Of a DNA stretch of 64,000 bases, positions 13,901 through 25,600 are shown piece after piece (within the stretch, counting starts at the first letter, position 1; the number at the start of each line of letters is the position of its first letter). The notes beneath the pieces are model-generated. The model was not told the DNA's origin. It did no database searches and saw nothing but the letters and a program-made list of their open reading frames with translations. The stretch covers positions 9,477,120-9,541,119 of the forward strand of contig JAVDOI010000002.1 of the NCBI GenBank assembly GCA_032191485.1. The letters run 5' to 3'. The stretch comes from Leptoclinus maculatus (taxonomy: Eukaryota; Chordata; Actinopteri; Perciformes; Stichaeidae). A program made the translations under genes and the position numbers.

Positions 13901-15677
13901 GTTCATATCTCACATGAATGCGTCTTTCTAGTCTGCTGGCTTTATTTGTCGGGGTTTGAAGCATAGAGATTGCATTATCTGTGTGCAGTCATTATTTCCT
14001 TCCCTGGTCTCTGTTAAGGGTAAAAGTGTGTTGCCTTGAAAGTGCATGTCCATTTCTAAGCAGTCATGCCTAACATGAAATACCTTTGTGCATTGGTGAA
14101 ACTGTAAGCTCCAGACTTCTTTTTTTTTACAATAAGTAAGCTGCTGCCTTGTTTTATAATTGCCTTGCACAATCAGGATATGCTTGGCTGTTTCCTTAGC
14201 AGCTGACTGGGCAGTCCGATCATCCTATTGTTTTTTAGACAGTTGGAGAGCAGAGAGATGATGCTGTGGCGCATCTAATCTTGGAGAAGCAGGATCAACA
14301 GTCTTCCACTCTCACCTCAATGGTACAGTATATGTTTATGTGTAACTGCAGTTCACTAATTACTCCCCATTTATAGGTTTCTTTGGTAACCAATTACATC
14401 TATACTGTCTCCAAATTTTTTGTATCATCCAAAACTTTTATTTTCCCTGCCCCATTTCTCTTTCCAGCTGACACTGTTGATGTGCTGTACTGTTGTGTAT
14501 TGTGTTGTGCTTTAAATGTCATCCACTCCCATGTACTCTATGAACTCATCAACACAGCACTTTATTGATAGAAAGGTCATCCGCGATGAAAAGGATCACT
14601 ATGGTTACTCAGGAGGAGAAAAAAAGTGGAGGCTCCTATTTTATTGTATGTCTTCTGTGTCCACCGCAGACAAAGAATGGATGCACCCTCACAAGTCTTA
14701 TAAATGAAAGGAATACAATGACAGCACAGAGGGCTGTTGTATTTGTCCATACAGCAGAGAATGTCAAGGTGGCTTTAGAATTATTTTCTGGAGCAAATAA
14801 TAACAAATGTGCAATGAAAGGTTTGTAGATGGAGACTTTCATGTGAGCAGAGTCCCGCTGTATGCTTGTCTTTGAACATTTCTCTGCAGAAAGCAGGTTA
14901 GAGGAGCGGTGCGACTAACGCGATTAGAACAGATTGGAGCCTGACATGCAACAGTAACTGTGAAGCCTCATTTCCCCACTCAAAAGTAAATGCTCTTAGA
15001 ATTCCTCTTATTTTTTTGTCTCCTTCCCCGTTTGTGCTTCTCGACCCTTCGCAGCAACACCTGCTCCTTTTAGCAGATGTTTTGCATTAATTTTCAGTTC
15101 ACCTTGAAACATAGAACGTAAAACCGTGGCTATTGCAGTCAAATGTAACGTTAGTATGTAAAGTATACGGAGGCGGGCTGTTTTATTACACAGAACTTGA
15201 TGCCCTGGCTTTTTTTTTCATAATGTAATGTATTGGATGAAATGTTTTCAAAGTTATGGTTTAGTGCAGCCTGGAGATTGACTCCTCAGTATTCACATGC
15301 TGTCACCTCATTATTTTGTGATTCGGCTGTGGTAGTAACAGCCACTCTGTATCAGTGAGATAGACACAATTATTCCATTTAATTATTTTTGAAATTATGC
15401 CATTTAACATATTTTAAGAAATGTTATGTATTTAATATTTCATGCTAAAAAACAGCTTCCATTTTCTATGTGAATATCTCAGGTTTCAGTGAACAACGAG
15501 GAATAAATACTTGCATGTCAAACTAAAAAAAAAACACCTGTTTATACATTTTTGGAAGCACCCACCTTGTACACACATCCACGTTTCTTTGTTGTTCACC
15601 CCTCCGAGATACAGTGACGGTTTACTTGAAATGAAAGTGACAATGAAATACAAACTCATAAATGGTAAAGATTGATA

Positions 15678-15683
15678 TTTATT
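15678..15683 (-). terminator. Candidate polyadenylation signal AATAAA for olfm2
   Basis: The plus strand reads TTTATT, so the minus strand has AATAAA about 290 nt after the olfm2 stop. It is the first canonical hexamer downstream of the stop. No transcript evidence is available here. Confidence 0.45.
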
Positions 15684-15971
15684 TCTCATCACAAATAAAA
15701 AGAACCATGCTTACTCATCACAGAAAGAAAAATAAGAGAAGCGCTCAGTCTTTGTATCTTTACCGGCATTGCTGCCGGAGTGTTTTTTTGAGAATGTGAA
15801 TAATAGCACTCTATGAAGATTGAAATTCTTTAAAAAAAAATCCAAGCCAATGCCCTTACACTAAATCCCCCAACCCACACCACCCGCAACCCTACCCCCC
15901 TCCACCCAGCTCCCTTGCCCCTGCCCGAACAATGATCACAGCATTATTTGAGTGGGTCAGTCTGAGGGCTC
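15678..15971 (-). other. olfm2: olfm2 3'UTR, proximal part
   Basis: Sequence after the stop on the minus strand up to the first AATAAA (15678-15683). It contains a G-rich tract in the sense strand at about 15866-15930. The true 3' end is not proven and could lie further downstream, where another AATAAA occurs on the minus strand at 15182-15187. Confidence 0.5.
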
Positions 15972-16646
15972 TCAGTCCCCAGAAGTCTTAATAACCTGGA
16001 ACAGTGTGACATTGTAGAGCACCTGGTGTCCGTTGTTCCAGGTGTACAGGACCCGCTCCCTGGGGTTGTAGTCCATCATGGAGATGTGGGAGTATTGATT
16101 GTGGAAAGGGATGTCTGTGTACTCATAGCTTGATGTGTTGGTGTAGTAGGCAAAGTAGATCTTGGCACCAGCCAGGTGGGAGTTGGTGACGTAAAGTGTA
16201 CCGCAGATCATGAAAGATTCTCCAGCACTGCGCTTGGGAAAGCCTGTGTCCCAAGTCTGCAGCACTTCCAGACTCTGGGGCTCCAGGCGGCTGATGACAA
16301 TGTTCCCAGCATTGGGGATGGTGGTGTAAACGGCCCACAGGCCATTCTCATCCGCCATCAGGTCGATGTCAGAGGAGCCACCCCAGGAGTAGGGAAAGGT
16401 GTTGTTATAGCCGGCCCCGGTCAGGCTGCGCTGCACCAGCACACTTCGAGAACGGAAGTGGTACTTGATGATGATGTTGCTCTGGTACTTGTTGTAGTAC
16501 AGTGAGCCGTTGTAGACCACATGACCAGTGCCTGCCCAGGGGTGAGGCAGCAAGTGTTGCACAAAGTTCTGCCCCTTCATGAAGTCATTCATTGTCCGGT
16601 ATTCCAGGACACGCCGTCCCTTGAAGTAACCATCCATGGACCACAC
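15972..16646 (-). CDS. olfm2: olfm2 exon 6, olfactomedin beta-propeller and stop
   Basis: Last coding exon, 224 residues (231-454 of the 1A form) and stop TGA at 15972-15974. It begins VWSMDGYFKGRRVLEYRT; the GTG at 16644-16646 is an ordinary Val codon after acceptor CTCTCTACAG, not a start. It carries most of the five-bladed olfactomedin propeller. Landmarks are HPWAGTGHVVYNGS, NNTFPYSWGG, SDIDLMADE (D325), KRSAGESFMICGTLYVTN (E373, C378), SHISMMDYNPRER (D422) and the end LFQVIKTSGD. By alignment with myocilin and OLFM1 structures (from memory), D325, E373 and D422 plus two backbone carbonyls form the internal metal site. No frameshift or stop interrupts it. The C-terminus is OLFM2-like, not the SDEL end of OLFM1. 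Confidence 0.97.
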   Translation of the reverse strand: MWSMDGYFKGRRVLEYRTMNDFMKGQNFVQHLLPHPWAGTGHVVYNGSLYYNKYQSNIIIKYHFRSRSVLVQRSLTGAGYNNTFPYSWGGSSDIDLMADENGLWAVYTTIPNAGNIVISRLEPQSLEVLQTWDTGFPKRSAGESFMICGTLYVTNSHLAGAKIYFAYYTNTSSYEYTDIPFHNQYSHISMMDYNPRERVLYTWNNGHQVLYNVTLFQVIKTSGD

Positions 16647-19600
16647 CTGTAGAGAGAAGAAGAATGAATCCCATTGGGAAGAGGGAAAAAACTAAAGGAG
16701 ATAATGAACAGATCTAGAGGTTACAGGAGAATGTTGTTATACCTGACACACCTCTCTGCAACAACACTGTGAGCAGTGTTTCATTATAGCCGATGGCGAT
16801 GCCCTGAGCAAAGTAAGCCTGTTGTGCATATGTGTGAATCTCGACTTGTCTGAGTGTGAGTGTAGGCCTTCATGTGCATGTGTGCAGAACTATTGATGTG
16901 TGGGAGTGAAGATGTTGTCCGCACTTTGCAGTCAACCAATGCTTGTGCTCCCTGGCCTTTCCCAGTCCACATTTACAGAAAATCAATCCATTTAGCAGCT
17001 CTATCTTTTTCCTCAAGCACTCTCAGCGGATCTCTCCACTGACATGGCCCCTCTCTGGCTGCATCTCCCATCTCATTCCCTCAATGCATCCGCCGAGGCA
17101 CAGTTCAGCTTTTAATTGATTCAATTAAACTGCAGTTGGCTTGGATATTTATTTTATCCTTAACATATCAAGGAGAGCTTTGCTAAGATGTAGGTCATTA
17201 TTCTTCTTGATGCACCACCCATCATCGTTTTTCTCCTCTTTCTCTCTTTTTCCTGCTCTCGCCTGCTTTCCAGGTGTAGAATAGGCACTTTCCTTCCATA
17301 ACAATTCCACTGGGGCGAGAGGTAGTGTATGGGAGGAGATGGGGGAGGTGAGGTACAGCAGCTGAATTATGGAGAAGGGGGAGATTACGGAGCATTAAGC
17401 ATTGTTTCTCCCCTGCCTGCAAAATGAGTCTCTAGCTGAGGCAGGCTGAAGCTCGAGCACAATACCAAGTGTTGTATTTTCTGTTTGGCTCCCCAATGAC
17501 TTTTCCCCAAATATGATTATCATGATTGGTGCGGGTGTTGATGTGATATTGTTGATGTATCTGGCTATTAATACAATCGGTGATTGATCTAAAGCGTCTC
17601 GTGTGATCTCAGCAAGCACGGTGATCGAAGGCGAAGATCAGAGCATTCAATCGAAGAAATTGACCTTCTCTGCTGGCAATGTGTATTTAGCCTGTTATGA
17701 TTCAGGGTGGGGGATGAACTTCATCAGTTTCCATTCTCCCCTGCAGATAGTTAATAATCCACTCTTTCACTTCTCCATCACCACCACCACTCCCTCCATT
17801 CGCCATTGGCCCCACAATTTCTCTTCCGTTTCTCCCTCACTTGTGTCTTTTCCCACCTGCTTCTGAACATGTACAGTATCTGCCCAAAATGAAACCACAT
17901 GTCATCTCTTATTAGCTGAAGCCATTACTATATCATCTGGGTCCAGAGCATCTCAGCACACTCCTGGTAATTACCTCGGTGATTTAGAAAAACTTTAGCC
18001 CAAACAACTCATTTATTGATGAAGTGATGAAGTGATTAATCAGCTGGAGTTGCAGAGACAAAGGTAGACGGGGGAGAAGGAAACAGGATGCTATCCATCA
18101 GTGACTCAGCTTTGCATTCCCATTTCTCTCTCTGCCTCACGAGGAGTCCTACTCAGGCAAAACAGTCAATCAGTCACTGAAGTGTCATGACAGAGTTGCT
18201 GTGAGGAATATTTTTTTCCACTGAGCAGCTGACAGACTTGTTTGACAATGACTTTGGTTCTACTTTATGCTCTATGATGTAGGTAGCAGGTATTAAAGTG
18301 TTTCACTTCAGGGGTGAGCATAGAAACACGGGGACTTACTTTGTTGTCTGAGCTGGGGATCATGGTATCAGTCATCCAGGAGCCGAACCTTGACCCCGAT
18401 GCACGCACTGTGATGGGATTACTGACGCCAGTCAACTTCCCGCAGCCTGGAGGTCAAAGAAGAGAAAGACGTAAGACGCCATATAAATGTATGTAAGTAT
18501 TTACTGTATGGAGGACATAAATATGTACACGCAATGCATACACACACAGACACACACACAGACAGGGAACTCCAGTTATACAGTGCATTTGAAACACGGT
18601 GTTCCACTAGGCTGCTTTTAAGGCCCTGTATGGTTTTGCCAATTCAAGGGTTGCAATTTGTGCACATCTGTATCAAAGACGTAGCATTCTCCACAGCCAT
18701 AATATAGAATTTCAAAAATTATCATAATTTGGCAACTTCCACTTCATGTCAGGGGGAAATAAGATGCGGTTGGGATTGATAATTCACAAGTGATATGCAA
18801 AAATATATTGACTGATTTATTGATTGACTGTTTTTTCAGCTTAATTTATCCTAAAACATTCTTGCATGATTTCTGTTTCCATTACTATCTTAGTTTTCTT
18901 TTCTCTGCATATGTTTAAACAGCAACTTAAATAAATACATAAATATAGGTATTTGTGTGTAATTAATTGTTTTAATTATTATCTCTCCGCATTAAGTCAT
19001 TAGCTTTATGCAAATGACTTAATCAAAGACAATAACAAAACTCTAATGACCTGAAGGCTAAACTCTAACTACAGTCTTTTCTTGTTAAGTCATCAGTTTA
19101 TATACGTGGGATTTTGTAAAATCATCAGTTTAAGCTAACGTGAGAACACGATCAATTATTCATTCAGGCTTTCTTGGCCAATTTTTCTTAATTTATGCTG
19201 ATAATTCGAACACCAAGGTGAGTGGAATTGTTGCCAATGCACAACAGACTTTTGACAATTGATTAACTTAATTTAATCATTTATTCTTTTCTATATCGAT
19301 GTTGTCCAAACTCTGATTGTTTAAGTGCTACAATTATATTTGAGAATTAATTTAAAATGAAACATTCAATGACAACCCACCCACACCCATTTTGCATATA
19401 TGTTATACCTAGTTTCTGCATGCAGGAGTGGAGCCTGGTCTCCAGCAGCAGGACTCTCTGGCGCAGCTCCTCATAATCATAGGCCCCCATCTCTTCTTGG
19501 ATGGCCATCAGCACCAAGGACAGATTCCTCACCTCCTCCCGAAGATGCAGGATCATCTTGGCATCCGTCTTGTACTGTTCCAGCACCGGCAGCAAGGGGA

Positions 19601-22600
19601 GCAGCTGGGTCACTTTGTCTTTCAACTCCTAAGACAATAATCACAGAAAAGGACACATGGAATAGCACAAAGGGGTGGAGAAGATTATACCCTGGAGGAG
19701 ATTATAGGTTGGGGGATGAGGTCGACCACAATAGTCAGCACAGGGGGATTGTGTGCAGGGTAGCTAGCCCTTCAATCTTCGCTTGTTACTTCTGGTTGGT
19801 AGATCATCTCTCAATCAGAGCTCATACTGTAGCTGTACTGTAAACTACTGCATGCATTACTTATGACCTTTATAATAAAACATTTTCACAGTTACTAGCT
19901 TTTTTTTGTTTCTGTATTGATCAAGCTTCCACCTACGTTTGATTTGTGTGGGCTTCTCTGTATGAACCGTAAGTGGATATATTTTCATTTACAGTGTGTG
20001 GATTAGAAAGCCGCTGAATTTAAAACGTGATTTTCAATCAAATGAACGTCTGTTTATTGTATCAGCTGGTTCGGGTGATTTTCACCTACAGTAAGGAGCA
20101 TGGTGCTGTAATCTTGCTCGGTGACTCATGTTGTTTAGAAGTGAAAATAACAATGTGTCTTTAGGTAGGAGGGCAGGAAGCAGCAGGAGAGTCAGGCTGC
20201 CTGTTTGGAAAGTATAGGCTAAAGAGAGAAATAGGTGTATCAATAAAGTGTGGCCACCACAGGAGGGGCTGTTTCCTCCTTGTTAAGGTTTGCCGTAAAT
20301 CTGGTGATGGAGCAGCTCTCAGCCCTGTGGCGCCACATCATAAATCTCATTTTCCCCTTTTCAAGCCGCGAAAATTCAGTCTCGTTAATCTCCCACGCTC
20401 TGCCATTGGCACCTTTGAGCTGCACGCATTCATCAGCCAACCGGCTCTGGTCAAATCATGCTCTTTTTTTATTTAAAAATACCTTTTTTTTCTTTATTTC
20501 CTTTAACTCTTTATCTGATTGCGGATGTGCATTCAGCAAAAGTCCTGGGATATAAACGCATACCATTCGGCATATTTTAGTCATCTGCAGGCTTTACTTT
20601 GGAATTGGCTTATTCATAAACATCTTCATTGCCTCCATCGAGCTGGCTTTCATAAAACACACTGGAAGCAAAACACAGCCATTCATGCTTGTCGCTGTGC
20701 TGAGGCAGGGCACCAGCAGTAAAGCACACTTAGCATTTATCGAGGCGTCTTTTAATCAAACTATTTTATGGTCCATCTAATATCTGTAAGGGTGTGAGAA
20801 ATGTGGAGGAAGTCAGGTCAAGACAGCAGGCTGACAGGAAGACAAAAAGGCCTGCTGATAATGGCAGCTGAGCCTCAGCTTGTAGAGAGATATGGTGGAG
20901 ATAAATGTGAATATATGTGCCTGTTATCTATGAGCATACACCAGCATGTTAAGTATATAGAGGAAGAGGGACTGAGTGGGGAGAAAGGGGAAAGGATGTA
21001 AAGAAGGGAATTCAGAAAAGAAAAAAAAACTTCTAGGTCCAGGAGTTTAATAATTCAGGACCATGTGAATTTGCTCAATGACTAAAAGACAGTTTGGGAA
21101 TTTAATTTGTATACCTATTTGGCAGGAGGAGACACACAGCCAATTACCTGAAAGCCCTTTGGATTGAGGCTGCGGGGATTTTCAGAGGCCACCTTCAGCT
21201 TTCCATCCACCACTTTCATTAGGTTCTCCGTGTTCCTTACATACTGTAGATCCCTGTACGTCCGCAGGTCCAGCACCTCCATTGACTGGCTAATGTTCTG
21301 AACCTGTCACACACACAGAAACACACACCAACATGTTTAATTTTTAGTGTTAATCTTAGAGGAATAACATATATTTTTTTAAAACCAATCGTCCACTTCT
21401 AATCAGACATGCAGGTCTAGTTTGCTAATAGAGCTGACCTGATTTACTTTATTAGTTGATCAGCTATTTGGATTATCTCAAATATGAATATTTTCTTTGT
21501 CTACTATGACAGTAATCTGAATAATTTGAAACTGAGATGAAGCGTTTGTTCGCTATTAGCAGACAGTCTACAGACCAAACGATGAGTTGAGAAAGTAACA
21601 GGTAGAATAATTAATAATGAAAAAAAATGCCATGATGTGGGACAACTCGATCTTCACATCTCATTCAGTGTCAAATGACTCAATGGATCAACAAAATATA
21701 ACTTGATGCCTTGCAGTTTATCACACTATCATAGTTTTTGATCTGTCTGGAGCCTCCCAGACCCCCAGTATTGGGTTTTCCCAACTGGATTGCAGTTAGT
21801 GAACGGTACAAAAATGTACAACAATGCAATGCAATGAAGGATCAAGGGTCATTATGGGGTATGGTTATGGTAAGCATTATTGTACCTCGGCATAGTTAAA
21901 AAAAGAAGGATGCACCTGCCCTTATAGGCCTACATCTCTGATTTAATGTCCCACCTGACAGGGAGGCTGAGCGATGTAAATCAAACACACCCAGGATGTT
22001 GCTCCTAGGTGACTTGTGAGGAACTTTTAGCTTCAGAAGAAGTCTGTTGTTTTTGACAACAAGCCTAATAATCCCTGTCTGCACGTTGTGACTGCAGAGC
22101 CTCAAACTGTCCAAACTTTATGCAAACTTTGAGGATCGCAGTGAAACAAAAGAGGCTGGGTTGACTGGTTATATTATGCACGGGGAATGAACGAAACGAG
22201 CTAACACATTGAACTGGAGCGATTGTTGGCGAATGTGTCCACAAACATGAGGTAACGTCGGGCCTTAGTTTTTTATTTTCGTAGCGAACATTAACGTTGT
22301 TACTTTTGCGCGTGTCGTGTTTGGAGTGCGCCACTTTATTTGCTCAGGCAAGTGGATCGCGGGGGGCAGTGACTGTCCACGGCACGCGTGAGTTTATGTG
22401 AGTCAAGTTTGTTTGTCTGCAGCGAGAGCAAATACAAGTGGCAACGCAATGTAAATAACAGCCAGCATCAGCTTATGGGTAACTTCATGGCGTTTCTCAA
22501 CTCGCATACCAATGGAGGAAAGTAACTCTTAAGTGCATTTACTCAAGCTATTGTAACGTTACTTGAGTGTTTTTGTTTTCTGCTACCATAGCTCTAACGC

Positions 22601-25600
22601 TCATCTCAGAGGCACATATTATACCTTTCATTTTACTTTACTACATAAACCTGACAGCTTTAGTCACTTTGCAGATTCAGAACAAATTCTGCTAATTACA
22701 TCAATAAGGCTTTATTGCTCTCCAGGAGGTAAGTTAAGCTACCCAGCAGAACGTGAAGTAAAAGATGAAATAATAAAATAAAATTTGAATTAAAAATGGT
22801 TAAATACAATTAAAGCAATAAACGGCAACATTCATGTTTTTTTTTTTCATTGTTATACAATAAAACGTATTTGTCTATGAAAACAAGATGTTGTTTTCTT
22901 GCTGTAATCTAATCTCAAAACGCATATTTAACGTCTAAAATTCTTCTGGACCCCACTACCTGACTTTTGTTTCATCTTGTCACCTGTTTCACTAGGCCTA
23001 CTCTAAAGGTTGTAGGTCTGGACAAATTGAGGAAGACTTTGCGATCCACAAGATGCCAAGAATGCCGTTCAGACATGTGAGTACAACAATAAATTGTTTG
23101 AAGTCAATGTACCGCTGTGTTGCCTAGAAATGTGTGTAGTGTGTGTGCAGAAACTCTCTTTTTGCTTGTGCTTGTGGCTGCAGTCGCTGTGGTGTTTTTT
23201 TATTGTTTACATCTCTGTGTTGTCTGCTTTGGTGATGCTTTATTCTGCCGGTGATTCTATAAGCTGGGCAGACGGTTTCCTTTATGTGACATATTAATGC
23301 TTGTTGCACCCGCCATGGTGTTGGACTTTTTTTGTTTAATTGTCTGCGTTTTGTCCTCCTTTCTGGTGAATTCCAGTAAGGCAAGAGGATGACTGTTGTA
23401 TATTTTATAATTGCTTATCAGTTGTATTTACAAGCTGCAAAGTGCTGTCTTGTGAAATGGAATTTATTGTTGGTTTAGACATTAGGGCTCGGTGGTGTGA
23501 TGTTGCTTTACTAGTCTGACATTCAACGCAATTTATTTTGTAACCCACATCCTCTTCCTTTGCAAAATTTCCCGCACTAACATTTACTCAGAGTGCATTT
23601 TTACTCACCTATATTTAACTTTTTACTCAAGTAAAGTAACAGCACTTTTACCTGAGAGTATACATTCTAGTACTCTTTCCATCCCTCCCTGCAGGTCAGC
23701 TGAATTGAAAACTCACAGGTGTGGATGTCTCAGTCAGCAAACTGCCCTCTTTATGTGAAGCACTTTGAATGGCCTTGTTGTTGAAATGTGCTATACAAAT
23801 AAACGTGCCTTGCCTTGCCTCTAAGGTGTTTCCATAACTTTCACCCAGTGCATGCTGGGATGTCTTGTAACTCTCCAGGGACTGATTTAGCATAATTTTA
23901 GCAATAGGCTCATGTTGCAGTGGATGACAATTGAAGTGTTGTCACAGCTTTGAACTGTAAATTAGAAGCTTGAGCTTTTCCATCCAGTATGACGTAAACA
24001 ATGTCTTTTGAAGTATAGATGTAAGCAAAAAGACATGTTTTAGTCATGTAAAACACACTTCAAAAAACCCCCCAAAACTATATACAGAAAGTGAATGTCA
24101 CAGATTCATACAATGCATTCATAAATATTGCAATAAAAGTAAAAAACTATCAAAAGAGAAGGGTTGCAGGCCAGTATAATTATGACAGTGTACACAAGTT
24201 AATGGATACATACAAAAATCAGGTAATGAAAAAAATATAAATGTCATGGAGGTGCAAACATGCTGTCAAGTAGGTGTTTATTAAATCTCATTTCTCATGT
24301 TTAATATTTTTCCAGTACTCCGCTTGCTCACGCTTTGACAGCCCACTCTGTTGCTGCATAACCAGCCTACTGTTTTATACACCTCCTCATCTCCTGCACA
24401 TTGCACTGAACAAGCCAGAAATCATGTGAACATTGACAAATATGTCCAACTACCCACATGACCAGACACCCACCCACACAGACACGAGCCACTGAAACTT
24501 CACTGAACACTGAACTTGAACAGAAGAAATGTATTTAAATAACTCCAAACAAATGCAGTCCCAACTCTCGGAGGTCACAGTTTGACATAAAGTCTGTTTA
24601 GCACCAAATGCCTTGCTTGCCTACACTTTGACAGCCCACTCAATTACTCTGTGTCCAGCCTACTGCCCAACTCATCTCCCACATGCTTCATGAACTATTT
24701 GGTTAGAAAATATTTTCTTCAGCAATTAAAAAAACGTATTTGACAGCTTACAGATGGAATAGTTGGAGGAATGTGTAACAGTAACCACCAGCCTGGAGTC
24801 TATAAACAAATGCAGTGCCACCGTCCTGGGCTGTGTGGTGGCAGTTGGGACTTCTCCATCCTCTGAATCCGTGATAACTGACCCACATACACACACATAA
24901 ATGTACACAAACCAGGCATTTCACGCTTTCTTCTGGCCCTGCACTCGTACTTTCCAGAATCTAATCAGTCGCAGGTGTCTGGTGTACCAAATCCTACAGT
25001 GTGTCTTTATGCCCGACTGTGCCCTCCTATCTTATTTCATCTCATCTTAGCTCAGTCAGTCGAGCAGAGAGGTGAAAGGGGCATGAGGTGTTCTAAAGTC
25101 TGCCACCGAAGAGCGTTCTCACACCACTGTCCTTCAGGGCCAACCCTGGCCTGGATGGTATTTTGTCTGCCTTTTGCAGAGAGCTGAATAGAGGCTTTTC
25201 CACAAGGCTGCTTTACATTCTTTGATGGTTTTGACATTGTTAGTGCAACCTTGGCGTTCTGTGTCAGGGAGAGCCTTTGTGGATCCGGTCCGCTCAAATA
25301 ATTCCCACACATGCTCTGGGTTCAAATGAGGATGTCTTAGCGAGTATGGTGCTATTCTGTGCACACACACACAGACACATAGTCTATTAACTTGTGTCTT
25401 TCACTTCGTTGCAGCTCAGATAGCGCTGACCCCAGGTGTCCTCATTAGGCTGGGCTGTGGACTGTATGTGACGGGAGCGCTTGGCTCTGATAGCTGGTGT
25501 CTTACAAGGAGTGTGTGTTTCTAATAACAAACTGTGTAATTAAATCTAATACAATGATGAAGATATATTTGCAAAGGTTATAATAATCAGAGACTATGGA

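Larger units (their letters stand above)
5960..15677. other. 3' flank, no recognised gene (part 2)
   Basis: AT-rich intergenic-type sequence between the GT repeats and the olfm2 3' end. All reading frames are short and match no family I know. Contents noted separately are the poly-G at 6164, the candidate regulatory block at 6330-6545 and (CT)n at 7928. I see no gene in it. Confidence 0.5.

Noticed and set aside
16176..16505. 109-residue open frame antisense to olfm2 exon 6
   Set aside because: It lies wholly within the conserved propeller exon and is explained by that exon's codon composition. It resembles no known protein.
19400..19843. 147-residue plus-strand open frame over olfm2 exon 4
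   Set aside because: Antisense shadow of exon 4 running into intron 3. No family resemblance.
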